The notes under the pieces are model-generated. The model made no database searches and had not been told where the DNA came from. It saw nothing but the letters and a program-made list of their open reading frames with translations. Both the position numbers and the translations under genes were made by a program. Positions 24,200 through 32,070 of a DNA stretch of 32,963 nucleotides are shown in pieces (position 1 is the first letter of the stretch; the number at the start of each line of letters is the position of its first letter). The stretch is from the NCBI GenBank assembly GCA_030430675.1, contig JAUIKU010000025.1, positions 1 through 32,963 on the forward strand, given 5' to 3'. Origin of the DNA: Bacteroidia bacterium. Lineage in GTDB: Bacteria > Bacteroidota > Bacteroidia > Cytophagales > Cyclobacteriaceae.

Positions 24200-24685
24200 A
24201 TGGAGAAAGAAATTATTAAAAACTTCGCAGACAAATTGAGACTGAGAGTTTGCGGCATCCTAAAAACTGAACAGGGGGTATTAATGATTCGTCATCGCGG
24301 CTTATCCCGTGCGGGTTATTTTTGGTCTCCCCCGGGAGGCGGCTTGTCATTTGGGCAATCAGTTACAGATTGTCTTAAACAGGAATTCCTGGAAGAAACC
24401 GGACTTAGGATAACAGTTGAGAATTTCCTGTTTGTAAATGAGTTTTTTAATCATCCGCTGCATGCGGTTGAATTGTTTTTTCGGGTAAAGCAAACCGGTG
24501 GGGACTTATGCAAAGGATTTGATCCCGAAATGAGCCCTGAGGGTCAAATAATTGAAGCGGTAAAGTACTTTAATGCAGATGATTTAAGAGAGCATAATGG
24601 TCCGCAATTGCACGCTGTTTTCCGGAATTTATCAGCACCTGAACAAGTTTTAAATTTGAAAGGGTATTTTCATAATTGGAAATAA
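24200..24685 (+). CDS. Nudix hydrolase with a variant Nudix box
   Basis: The 161-residue protein has a Nudix fold: LRVCGILKTEQGVLMIRH, then the box G-GLSFG-Q-SVTDCLK-QEFLEETGL (about 48-71). Against the consensus Gx5Ex7REUxEExGU, the first Glu is Gln and the Arg is Gln, while the metal-binding EFLEE core is intact. Hydrolysis of a nucleoside diphosphate derivative is therefore possible, but the substrate and rate cannot be predicted. The start ATG at 24200 leaves 64 bases to the divergent helicase. A TAAGTTTA sequence at 24177-24184 is a one-mismatch -7 box. The following gap (24686-24757) is AT-rich with no feature I can support. Confidence 0.85.
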   Translation: MEKEIIKNFADKLRLRVCGILKTEQGVLMIRHRGLSRAGYFWSPPGGGLSFGQSVTDCLKQEFLEETGLRITVENFLFVNEFFNHPLHAVELFFRVKQTGGDLCKGFDPEMSPEGQIIEAVKYFNADDLREHNGPQLHAVFRNLSAPEQVLNLKGYFHNWK

Positions 24686-24757
24686 TTACATAAAATAGCG
24701 TTCTGATTTAATGCAATAGAACCGGAACGAGGGCCGGATAAAATAAAATCGCAGAAT

Positions 24758-25333
24758 ATGAACGTTACCAAGATATTAACCGTGGTATTTTACTTGGTCA
24801 GCATTGGGCTTGCCTACTTTTTAGTAAGTGGGATTGCCCATGATATCGAACAGGAAAAAGTGATCAAAGCGGTAGAGGCAAAAGTGATTGACAAACTGAT
24901 GAAGATTAGGGATGCTGAACTAGCCTACCTGCTTTCTAACGGGTCGTTCACCAGTGATTGGGACAAGTTGACCAGTTTTGTAGATACTGGAGTGATATAC
25001 CTTACTGAGCGAAAGGAAACAATTATCCAACTGGATTACGGAGCAGATAGTATTCATGTAGAAATAGACACCCTGGGTTCTGTGCCTGTCAAGGATTCCC
25101 TTTTCTCAGCTGATTTTCAGGTTGACCGCCTGCCCTATGTACCCGACTCGGACAAACAATTTAAAATCTGGGCGGATAAGATCAATAAAAGCGGTGTTAT
25201 GGTAGACGTTATCGAGGTGATTGACCCCGATCCGGTTGACCCCACCCGCCTTGAAGATAACGAGATCAAAAACCGAAAGCCCCTGCGCTTTGGTAGCCGT
25301 ACCGATGTTACAACTGCTGGAAATTGGGAATAA
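24758..25333 (+). CDS. Single-pass membrane protein with pilin-like segment, function unknown
   Basis: The 191-residue protein has one N-terminal membrane helix (about 5-26, ILTVVFYLVSIGLAYFLVSG), followed by a charged helix (EKVIKAVEAKVIDKL). Next comes MKIRDAELAYLLSNGSFTSDWDKL, which reads like the part of type IV pilins and pseudopilins after the N-terminal helix (an AY...NG.FT.D...L pattern). No prepilin peptidase site (G-FTLxE) is present. The C-terminal half is acidic and beta-prone, ending in PLRFGSRTDVTTAGNWE. It is placed directly before DUF3822 with stop and start abutting (TAA then TTG, same frame). I recall similar proteins beside DUF3822 and coaD in other Bacteroidota, but no function is established. 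Confidence 0.75.
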   Translation: MNVTKILTVVFYLVSIGLAYFLVSGIAHDIEQEKVIKAVEAKVIDKLMKIRDAELAYLLSNGSFTSDWDKLTSFVDTGVIYLTERKETIIQLDYGADSIHVEIDTLGSVPVKDSLFSADFQVDRLPYVPDSDKQFKIWADKINKSGVMVDVIEVIDPDPVDPTRLEDNEIKNRKPLRFGSRTDVTTAGNWE

Positions 25334-26221
25334 TTGGCTTACACCAGTGTGGTAGACTATCATTTAGTTCGAAAGGTAAAGAGCAGTAAGTTCAATGTAG
25401 ACTACCTGAGCCAGTACAGCCTTTACTTTCTACTGGGAAAACAACACTTCAAGTTTTGTGTGGTTGACTCCAAAAGCAGCGATTGTCTTTTGCTGGAGGA
25501 TTATCTGATCGGGACTAATGACCAGCCCGATGAGACGGTAGATACCCTGAAAGTAATATTTGAAACCCACCATCTGCTTAATGCAGGATTCTGGAATTCT
25601 GTTAAACTGGCCTTTTTAAGCCCTAAGTCTGTTTTGGTCCCCAGTGCCATGTTCGACAAAGACAGCCTGCCGGAATACCTGAAAATGAATTGTGAAACCT
25701 CAGAAGACGACGGGTTCTATTATTTCAAACACAACACCGGGAAAATGGTCAACGTGTTTGCGGCTAACAAAAAAGTTGTGGGTTGGTTTAAGGAGCAGTA
25801 TCCCAATCTGAATCTTCACCTGCTCCATTACAGTAGTGCCCTGATCGAAGGCGTACCCAGGCAAAATGATGCCAGTCGTCAAAAATCAATGTCTCTGTTT
25901 GTCAATATAGACTCTGCGGAAATACTGGTACACCACAACGAAAAGCTGCTTTATTGCAACCAGTTCAGTTATCAGACACCCGATGAACTGTTGAATTATG
26001 TATTGGTGGTAATGGACCAGCTGGATCTTGATCCGAACGTCAGCAAAGTGCAGTTATGGGGCAACATAAGTAACCAGTCGGACTACTTCAAGACCCTGTA
26101 CAAGTATGTCAGAAATCTGTCGTTTGGGAAACGACCGTCTGTAATTAAGTTTAGCTTCGAATTTGATGAGATCGACGAACATCAGTATTTTGATCTATAT
26201 GGCCTTTATTACTGCGAATAG
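25334..26221 (+). CDS. DUF3822 family protein
   Basis: The 295-residue protein starts with TTG at 25334, directly after the upstream TAA. It has no signal peptide or membrane helix. Repeated beta-strand and helix segments (YSLYFLLGKQHFKFCVVD, SMSLFVNIDSAEILVHHNEKLLYCNQFSY, SKVQLWGNISNQSDYFKTLYKYV) suggest an actin-like (ASKHA) layout with two related halves, as proposed for DUF3822; this is my reading and not confirmed. The family is restricted to Bacteroidota and often lies beside coaD, as here (gap of two bases). The function is unknown. Confidence 0.83.
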   Translation: MAYTSVVDYHLVRKVKSSKFNVDYLSQYSLYFLLGKQHFKFCVVDSKSSDCLLLEDYLIGTNDQPDETVDTLKVIFETHHLLNAGFWNSVKLAFLSPKSVLVPSAMFDKDSLPEYLKMNCETSEDDGFYYFKHNTGKMVNVFAANKKVVGWFKEQYPNLNLHLLHYSSALIEGVPRQNDASRQKSMSLFVNIDSAEILVHHNEKLLYCNQFSYQTPDELLNYVLVVMDQLDLDPNVSKVQLWGNISNQSDYFKTLYKYVRNLSFGKRPSVIKFSFEFDEIDEHQYFDLYGLYYCE

Positions 26222-26223
26222 GT

Positions 26224-26688
26224 ATGGACAAGATGGACAAGATTGCCATATTCCCGGGGTCCTTTGATCCCTACACCAAGGGGCATCACGATATAGTTAG
26301 CAGAGGGTTAACCATTTTTGACCGGATCATTATTGCCATTGGCCACAATAGTCAGAAAAAACGGTATTTTGATATCGATAGAATGGAGCAGAACATCCGG
26401 TTGGCCTTCGAAGGAGAAGAAAGGGTTTCAATTATTGTTTATAATCGGTTGACCGCAGGGCTGGCCAGGGAATACGATGCCCGGTATCTTTTACGGGGAT
26501 TGCGCAATACCACGGACTTTGAGTATGAAAACAGTATTTCACAGGTAAATAAATACCTGAACCAGGAGCTTGAGACCGTCTTCCTGATCACCTCGCCTCA
26601 ATTTGCTGCCATCAGCAGTTCAATCATTCGCGAAGTGCATAAATACGGGGGAGATATTACTGATTTTCTTCCCTATCCGCTGGATTAG
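26224..26688 (+). CDS. coaD: Phosphopantetheine adenylyltransferase
   Basis: CoaD transfers AMP from ATP to 4'-phosphopantetheine, the penultimate step of coenzyme A synthesis. The 154-residue protein has the nucleotidyltransferase motif IFPGSFDPYTKGH (9-21), with the T/HxGH signature as TKGH. It also has RGLRNTTDFEYE and the C-terminal ISSSIIREV that contacts ATP. ATG 26224 gives MDKMDKIAIF; the second ATG (26233) matches the more usual family start, so three extra residues are possible. Its last 32 bases overlap the end of the convergent Nudix gene. Confidence 0.96.
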   Translation: MDKMDKIAIFPGSFDPYTKGHHDIVSRGLTIFDRIIIAIGHNSQKKRYFDIDRMEQNIRLAFEGEERVSIIVYNRLTAGLAREYDARYLLRGLRNTTDFEYENSISQVNKYLNQELETVFLITSPQFAAISSSIIREVHKYGGDITDFLPYPLD

Positions 26689-27361
26689 CAGAATTTACTG
26701 AATCTTGATAACAGTGTATGACATACCTGATTGATGGGTAGGTATTGAACAGCGCTTCTTTCAGAGCCGCGGTGTTTTTCCACTCTACCGCTTGGATGTC
26801 TTCGGTGATTTGAGGTTTCATTTGACTGTCATCATCACATGACATGGCATACCAAGCGGTTTTCTTAAGAATATTTTTGCCATTCAGCGAATACGAGTGC
26901 CAGGTCGAACATATCTTGCTCTGCATACTTACTTTGATGTTACACTCTTCTTCAACCTCCCGCTTTGCTCCGGTTTCCCAATCCTCATCCTTTTCCAGTT
27001 TACCCTTGGGCAGATCCCATCGATTCAATCGATAGATCATCAACAGGCACCCGTCCTTGATGACTACTCCTCCCCCGGCCTTAACGATTTTAAATTTGCT
27101 TTTTACAAAGTGACGGGCAGATTCACGGTCATCGACTGTGAAGGTAATGGACCTTAGCTTTTGTAAGCGCTTCCTGCGCATCAACTTGAACATCCGGTCG
27201 ATCTGGGCGATTGAAGCATTATTTATCAATACATCACCTAGCAGCATTCCCACATAGATATTCTTATTCCCCCCGTTAACTATGACATCATAGTCTGAAA
27301 TATCTACCCCTTCACTCAGTTTTTGGATCCGAACCGGAATGCTATTAACGAATAGCTTCAT
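26657..27361 (-). CDS. Nudix hydrolase with N-terminal extension
   Basis: The 234-residue protein has an N-terminal region of about 90 residues (MKLFVNSIPVRIQKLSEG through IDRMFKLMRRKRLQKLRSITF) that I do not recognise. A Nudix domain from about 92 follows: AGGGVVIKDGCLLMIYRLNRWDLPKGKLE, then the box G-KLEKD-E-DWETGAK-REVEEECNI, which satisfies Gx5Ex7REUxEE. The GK.E.DE and WDLPKGK pattern is common in diadenosine polyphosphate or nucleotide-sugar hydrolases, but the substrate is not deducible. The gene is divergent from pyrE and converges on coaD with a 32-base overlap of coding ends. Confidence 0.9.
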   Translation of the reverse strand: MKLFVNSIPVRIQKLSEGVDISDYDVIVNGGNKNIYVGMLLGDVLINNASIAQIDRMFKLMRRKRLQKLRSITFTVDDRESARHFVKSKFKIVKAGGGVVIKDGCLLMIYRLNRWDLPKGKLEKDEDWETGAKREVEEECNIKVSMQSKICSTWHSYSLNGKNILKKTAWYAMSCDDDSQMKPQITEDIQAVEWKNTAALKEALFNTYPSIRYVIHCYQDSVNSANPADREENQ

Positions 27362-27441
27362 ACAAAATGTTTAAAAAATCACTACAAATGAATAAAAAAT
27401 ATACAGTTTTATGCTATCAAGTAGCGGGTTTTTTTAATAAA

Positions 27442-27449
27442 TATATTTG
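27442..27449 (+). promoter_or_regulatory. Candidate -7 box TATATTTG for pyrE
   Basis: TATATTTG matches TAnnTTTG and ends 11 bases before the pyrE ATG, in an AT-rich 99-base divergent gap (27362-27460). No TTTG at -33 spacing is seen. Use of this box would give a very short leader. Confidence 0.4.
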
Positions 27450-27460
27450 TATTTTCGTGC

Positions 27461-28117
27461 ATGGATGTGATAGTCAATCAGGGGGAAACGGCAAAAAAAA
27501 TAGCTTCCATGCTATTGGAAATTGGCGCGGTAAAATTAAACCTGGAACATCCTTTTGTATGGGCTTCCGGCTGGCACTCACCAATTTACTGCGACAACCG
27601 AAAGTCACTGAGTTATCCCGAAATCAGAAAATTCATAAAAACCAGCCTGGCCACCAGCGTCCGACAAAGGTTTCCCAACTGTGAAGCAATTGCCGGTGTT
27701 GCTACCGCCGGTATCCCACAGGGAGCCCTGGTGGCGGATTATTTGGAACTGCCGTTTCTTTATGTACGTTCCAAACCCAAAGGGCATGGCCTGGAGAATC
27801 TTATTGAGGGTGCTCATGAACCAGGGACAAAAATAGTGGTAATAGAAGATCTGGTATCAACCGGAGGAAGTTCACTGAAAGCAGTAGAGGCACTGCGACA
27901 GGCAGGATCAGAAGTATTGGGGCTGGCTTCAATTTTTAGCTATGAGTTCGATATAGCCTATGAAAATTTCGAAAAAGCTCACTTATCCTGGTTTAGTCTC
28001 AGTAATTACAACCAATTGGTTGAATACGCTGTGGAACAAAACATTATTAGTGGATCACAATTGGATTCTCTGCAAGAATGGCGAAAAAATCCCGGTCAGT
28101 GGAGGGTCGACAGCTAA
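27461..28117 (+). CDS. pyrE: Orotate phosphoribosyltransferase
   Basis: PyrE joins orotate to PRPP to form OMP in pyrimidine synthesis. The 218-residue protein has FVWASGWHSPIYCDNR near the N-terminus, GVATAGIPQGA, the flexible-loop segment YVRSKPKGHG, and the PRPP-binding motif KIVVIEDLVSTGGSS (about 126-140). Length is normal for Bacteroidota PyrE. ATG 27461 is the first start in frame that preserves the family N-terminus. The stop overlaps that of the convergent TIGR02757 gene (CTAA at 28114-28117). Confidence 0.97.
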   Translation: MDVIVNQGETAKKIASMLLEIGAVKLNLEHPFVWASGWHSPIYCDNRKSLSYPEIRKFIKTSLATSVRQRFPNCEAIAGVATAGIPQGALVADYLELPFLYVRSKPKGHGLENLIEGAHEPGTKIVVIEDLVSTGGSSLKAVEALRQAGSEVLGLASIFSYEFDIAYENFEKAHLSWFSLSNYNQLVEYAVEQNIISGSQLDSLQEWRKNPGQWRVDS

Positions 28118-28878
28118 TTCATACTACTCAATCCAAATAAGGCAAAATCGTACTTCACCGGATCTTCAGCATCGAATTTTCTTAGATTTTCTGTCAACTC
28201 CATCGCCATGCGCCAATCGGTCTGTTTCCTGGTGACTAGCCCCAATTGTCTGGCGGTACGTTCTACATGAAGATCACAGGGACAAATCAGCTGGCTGGGC
28301 TTTATTCTATCCCATAGTCCGAAATCGACACCATGCTGGTCCTTTCTAACCATCCAGCGCAGAAACATATTGATCCTTTTGCAGGCAGATTTTCGTTCGG
28401 GAGTGGCAACGTGCTTCCGGGTCCGGTGAGGGGCAAATTCCGAATCAAAAAACCTACGGTGGAAATGGCACAATACTTCCTTCATGGTGGTAAAGGTATC
28501 TTCCTGCGGCAAAAATGCCTCCTCCAATGACTGATGTGACTGATAAAATTTTTTGAAGAACGCTACAAAATACAAGGCATCAGTGCCGTTGAACGTTCGA
28601 TGTTTGAAAGTCATGATGCGCTGGAGATCCCGATCAGAGCAATTTCGCACGAAATCATATGGGGCATGGTCCATCATCTCCATCAGTTCAACCCCTTTGT
28701 TGATAATGGTTTTGCGCTGTCCCCAGGCCAGCACAGCCATCCAAAAGCCGGCAATTTCTATATCTTGTAACCTGGAAAAACGGTGGGGAATACTAATAGG
28801 GTCTGTTGAAATAAAAGCCGGGTTGTTGTATTTCAGGTAATTATCCTCCAGAAATAACTTCAATTGGGCTGCAGTCAT
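28114..28878 (-). CDS. TIGR02757 (DUF2400) family protein
   Basis: The 254-residue protein matches the TIGR02757 family common in Bacteroidota. Visible segments are DPISIPHRFSRLQDIEIAGFWMAVLAWGQRKTI (in part near 25-56), the helix-rich middle, NMFLRWMVRKD, ICPCDLHVERTARQLGL and PVKYDFALFGL. The PCDLHVERTARQLGL part recalls the active-site region of helix-hairpin-helix DNA glycosylases, and DxxLFGxG-like ends occur there too. A base-excision or nucleic-acid role is therefore plausible, but no function is established. The stop overlaps pyrE, and the start overlaps the LysM gene by four bases (ATGA). Confidence 0.9.
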   Translation of the reverse strand: MTAAQLKLFLEDNYLKYNNPAFISTDPISIPHRFSRLQDIEIAGFWMAVLAWGQRKTIINKGVELMEMMDHAPYDFVRNCSDRDLQRIMTFKHRTFNGTDALYFVAFFKKFYQSHQSLEEAFLPQEDTFTTMKEVLCHFHRRFFDSEFAPHRTRKHVATPERKSACKRINMFLRWMVRKDQHGVDFGLWDRIKPSQLICPCDLHVERTARQLGLVTRKQTDWRMAMELTENLRKFDAEDPVKYDFALFGLSSMN

Positions 28879-29849
28879 TGATTTGGAACGTATGAAAGTT
28901 CCACCCTGAAACGGTCGTCTAAAGCCCCTAATGCTTCCTGTGCTGCTGGTGAAAGACGGATCAAAACGTTATTGTTGGCGCCAGTGGCAGGCAATCTGCC
29001 TACCACCCTTACAAATACACTTAGATTGGTCATCTCATTTCTAACTCTCATTATTGTGCCCACCGGGGCATTGGGATGCAATGCCAAATATTTTCTTGAA
29101 TCCGTAGTCCCATCTATTACCGCTGCAATTCCATTCTCACTGACGGGTTTGGCATCCCTGGGCCCTGGTGGATGAGGATTGCTACTCGAAATAGCAACAC
29201 TGGGTGTTGACGCCGTGGTCGCACTTACCACCTCCGGTTCCCGAGGGGCTGGCGAAAAGGATGCTTCATTGCCCGGTTCCAGTAAAAGTGTATCTCCGGA
29301 CCGGACTGTGTTTCCCTCCAATTGGTTCCAGTCTCTTAGCTGCTCTATGCTGATTTGGTATTTTCTTGATATACTATAAAGGGTTTCTTCCGGAGCTACC
29401 ACATGCAAACCCTGGCTGACAGGCTTATTTGCAGTGTTGGAGGAGGACGTGTTGACAATAATCAATCGCATGCCTGCCTCCAGATTATTTGATTGAAGGT
29501 TATTTAACTGTTTTAATGTTTTAACAGGAATATCATATTTCTTGGAAATAGCATACAAGGTCTGGCCCGGCTCAACCATATGGTAAATGCTATGTAACCA
29601 TGGAATCCGTAAAACAGACCCAATTGCCAGACTATGATCATTTATTTGGTTGTTTTCGACTATTGACTCTACCGAGGTTTGATAGCGTCTGGAAAGTGAA
29701 AACAACGTTTCTTTTGAATCAACCCTGTGCAACACATAGATCTTATCCGCCTCTCTTTCAATTCCCAGTGAATCCCGATCAACGCCAACGGCAGAAAATC
29801 CAAAAAATAACAACGGCAAGAACGCAACCATCAAGCGTTTAAAGTCCAT
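28875..29849 (-). CDS. LysM-repeat protein with RlpA-like C-terminal domain
   Basis: ATG 29849 (MDFKRLMVAFLPLLFFGFSAVG) is preferred; ATG 29855 adds two residues. After the signal peptide come three LysM repeats (about 39-83, 89-132 and 148-191), each with a YxV...ETL.SISRKY pattern, predicted to bind peptidoglycan. A Pro/Ser-rich linker follows (about 195-235). The C-terminal domain (about 236-323) resembles the double-psi barrel of RlpA: YLALHPNAPVGTIMRVRNEM, SVFVRVVGRLPA. Where active RlpA transglycosylases have an NDRGP motif with the catalytic Asp, this protein has VGRLP, so it is probably a non-enzymatic cell-wall-binding protein. It starts the two-gene minus-strand unit with TIGR02757. 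Confidence 0.88.
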   Translation of the reverse strand: MDFKRLMVAFLPLLFFGFSAVGVDRDSLGIEREADKIYVLHRVDSKETLFSLSRRYQTSVESIVENNQINDHSLAIGSVLRIPWLHSIYHMVEPGQTLYAISKKYDIPVKTLKQLNNLQSNNLEAGMRLIIVNTSSSNTANKPVSQGLHVVAPEETLYSISRKYQISIEQLRDWNQLEGNTVRSGDTLLLEPGNEASFSPAPREPEVVSATTASTPSVAISSSNPHPPGPRDAKPVSENGIAAVIDGTTDSRKYLALHPNAPVGTIMRVRNEMTNLSVFVRVVGRLPATGANNNVLIRLSPAAQEALGALDDRFRVELSYVPNQ

Positions 29850-29995
29850 AATCAAAGATCTCCCGTTTGATCAAAAATTGCAATATTATAAGGTAAGTAT
29901 TTTGTTGGTATCATAATCTGAAACGGTGCAAATATCCATTTATTTTATGTTTATAGGCTGTTTATGGTTAATTTTATTGCTTGCTTATTCATTCG

Positions 29996-31330
29996 GTGAA
30001 ACGTCTATTACTTGCGGGTTTTCTTTTATTTCACACGGTTCCGGGCATTGCTTCCACCTCCGATACCGTATTCGTAATGGAAATAAGAGATGTAATAGAT
30101 CCCCGGATGAATCGCTACGTAGAATTGGCACTGGAGGAAGCCATCAATGTAGGTGCCCGACTGGTTATCATCGACATGGATACGCCGGGAGGGGCATTAA
30201 ATGATGCCGACGACATCAGTACTGCCATCCTGGAATTTCCCATACCTATCCACGTATTTATCAACAAGGATGCCGCTTCAGCCGGTGCTTTGATTTCCAT
30301 TGCCTGTGACAGTATATATATGACCGCCGGTGCCCGCATTGGTGCCGCTACAGTGGTTACTGCAGACGGTACTGCGGCCCCCGATAAATATCAGTCATAC
30401 ATGAGATCAATCATGCGATCTACGGCCGAAGCCAACGGCAGAGATCCTCAAATAGCTGAGGCTATGGTGGATGAAAACCTGGAAATACTCGGTATTTCCA
30501 AGGAGGGTGAAGTACTGACATTCTCCACCAGCGAAGCATTAAAGCATGGTTTTTGCGAAGCAGAAGTTAGCAGTATCGAGGAAATCGCACAACGGCAGAA
30601 CATGTCGGATTATACTGTCTATAAGTATCAGCAGAACAACGTGGAAAAGGTTATCGCATTCTTCTTAAACCCCTTTATCAGCGGCATATTGATACTTGTA
30701 ATTGTGGGAGGGATTTACTTCGAACTGCAAACACCGGGGGTTGGATTCCCCATTCTGGCATCTGTGGTGGCTGCTGTATTGTATTTAGTTCCCTACTACC
30801 TCAATGGTCTGGCTGCCAATTGGGAAATAGTACTTTTTCTGCTTGGATTGGTGCTGATCGCCATTGAAGTATTTGTTATTCCCGGGTTTGGCCTGGCCGG
30901 AATATCCGGTTTAATTCTTACCCTGGGAGGGCTTTCGTTAGTCATGATCAACAACGATGCTTTCGATTTTTCATTTGTCCCCGCCGGCGAAATCATGACA
31001 GCTGTACTGACTACCCTGGTAGGTTTACTGGGGGCAGTAATTTTGATGTTTTTCGGGGGAGTTGGTTTTACTGAGAGTAAGTTCTTCCGCAGGGTAGCTT
31101 TAGTTGACATACAGGATTCCAAACAGGGCTATACCTCAAAATTTCAATCGCGGTCATACCTGGGAGAAACCGGTGTTGCCTATACCGTATTAAGGCCCAG
31201 TGGTAAAGTGCAGATTGGTGATGATGTCTTAGATGCCTATACCAGGGGAGAGTTTGTGGCAGAAGGGGAAACCATTAAAGTAATTGGCGAAGAGGGCACC
31301 TCTCTGAAAGTTAAAAAAATGGAAACATGA
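29996..31330 (+). CDS. nfeD: Long-form NfeD membrane protein with ClpP-fold serine protease domain
   Basis: The 444-residue protein combines an N-terminal ClpP/SppA-like protease domain (about 23-220) with four or more membrane helices (about 224-350) and a C-terminal OB-fold NfeD domain (about 365-444, GETGVAYTVLRPSGKVQIGD). The catalytic dyad is visible: Ser95 in DAASAGALIS and Lys131 in APDKYQSY, matching S97/K138 of the P. horikoshii 1510-N protease. Such proteins often act with stomatin/SPFH partners in membrane quality control; no SPFH gene is adjacent here. GTG 29996 gives a clean signal peptide (MKRLLLAGFLLFHTVPGIAS); the TTG at 29981 would add five residues. It overlaps kdsB by four bases. 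Confidence 0.92.
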   Translation: MKRLLLAGFLLFHTVPGIASTSDTVFVMEIRDVIDPRMNRYVELALEEAINVGARLVIIDMDTPGGALNDADDISTAILEFPIPIHVFINKDAASAGALISIACDSIYMTAGARIGAATVVTADGTAAPDKYQSYMRSIMRSTAEANGRDPQIAEAMVDENLEILGISKEGEVLTFSTSEALKHGFCEAEVSSIEEIAQRQNMSDYTVYKYQQNNVEKVIAFFLNPFISGILILVIVGGIYFELQTPGVGFPILASVVAAVLYLVPYYLNGLAANWEIVLFLLGLVLIAIEVFVIPGFGLAGISGLILTLGGLSLVMINNDAFDFSFVPAGEIMTAVLTTLVGLLGAVILMFFGGVGFTESKFFRRVALVDIQDSKQGYTSKFQSRSYLGETGVAYTVLRPSGKVQIGDDVLDAYTRGEFVAEGETIKVIGEEGTSLKVKKMET

Positions 31331-32070
31331 AAATCCTGGGAGTAATTCCAGTCAGATTCCATTCTACCAGGTTTCCCGGTAAAGCCCTGGCAGATGTCAA
31401 TGGTAAATCGATGGTCCAGCGGGTTTATGAACAAGCCGTCAAAGCCTCAGGGTTAAATAAAGTGGTGGTGGCCACCGATCACAAAAATATATTTGAGCAT
31501 GTCAAGGAGTTCGGCGGCGAAGTCTGTATGACCAGTGAACGGCATCCCAGTGGTACGGATCGTTGCCGGGAGGCGTATGAACTAATGAACGGGGAAAAGT
31601 ACGACTTTGTGGTCAATATTCAGGGGGATGAACCCTTCATAGACCCTGGACAGATTGAAGAGCTGGTATCAGGCCTCGACACAGAGGTTCAAATTGCCAC
31701 CCAGGCCAAGCTAATCGAAGATCAGCAGCGGTTGGCCGATCCCAATTGTGTTAAGGTAATATTTGGGTTGCAGGGAAATGCTATATACTTCAGCCGTACA
31801 CCTATTCCCTACCTGAGGAATTACCCGGGAAAAGATTGGTATGATCAGTTCGGTTATCACCAGCATATTGGATTATATGCCTATCGCAGCGACATCCTAA
31901 AGGAACTAACCGAACTGCCGGTTTCATCTTTGGAAAAAGCGGAAGGCCTGGAGCAATTGAGATGGTTGGAGAATGGTTTCACCATCAAAGTCTTTGCTAC
32001 GCGCTATCATGCTGATGGAATAGACACTCCTCAGGACCTTAAAAACGCCTTAAGCCTGTACAATACCTAG
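31327..32070 (+). CDS. kdsB: 3-deoxy-manno-octulosonate cytidylyltransferase
   Basis: KdsB activates Kdo with CTP to give CMP-Kdo for the inner core of lipopolysaccharide. The 247-residue protein has the nucleotide-binding IPVRFHSTRFPGKAL (6-20), VVVATDHKNIF, HPSGTDRCREA, NIQGDEPFIDP with the metal-binding Asp, and YFSRTPIPYLR. Length is normal. The start overlaps the nfeD stop as ATGA. The stop forms the palindrome CTAG (32067-32070) with the stop of convergent metF. With the lpx genes it shows that this organism makes Kdo-lipid A. Confidence 0.97.
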   Translation: MKILGVIPVRFHSTRFPGKALADVNGKSMVQRVYEQAVKASGLNKVVVATDHKNIFEHVKEFGGEVCMTSERHPSGTDRCREAYELMNGEKYDFVVNIQGDEPFIDPGQIEELVSGLDTEVQIATQAKLIEDQQRLADPNCVKVIFGLQGNAIYFSRTPIPYLRNYPGKDWYDQFGYHQHIGLYAYRSDILKELTELPVSSLEKAEGLEQLRWLENGFTIKVFATRYHADGIDTPQDLKNALSLYNT

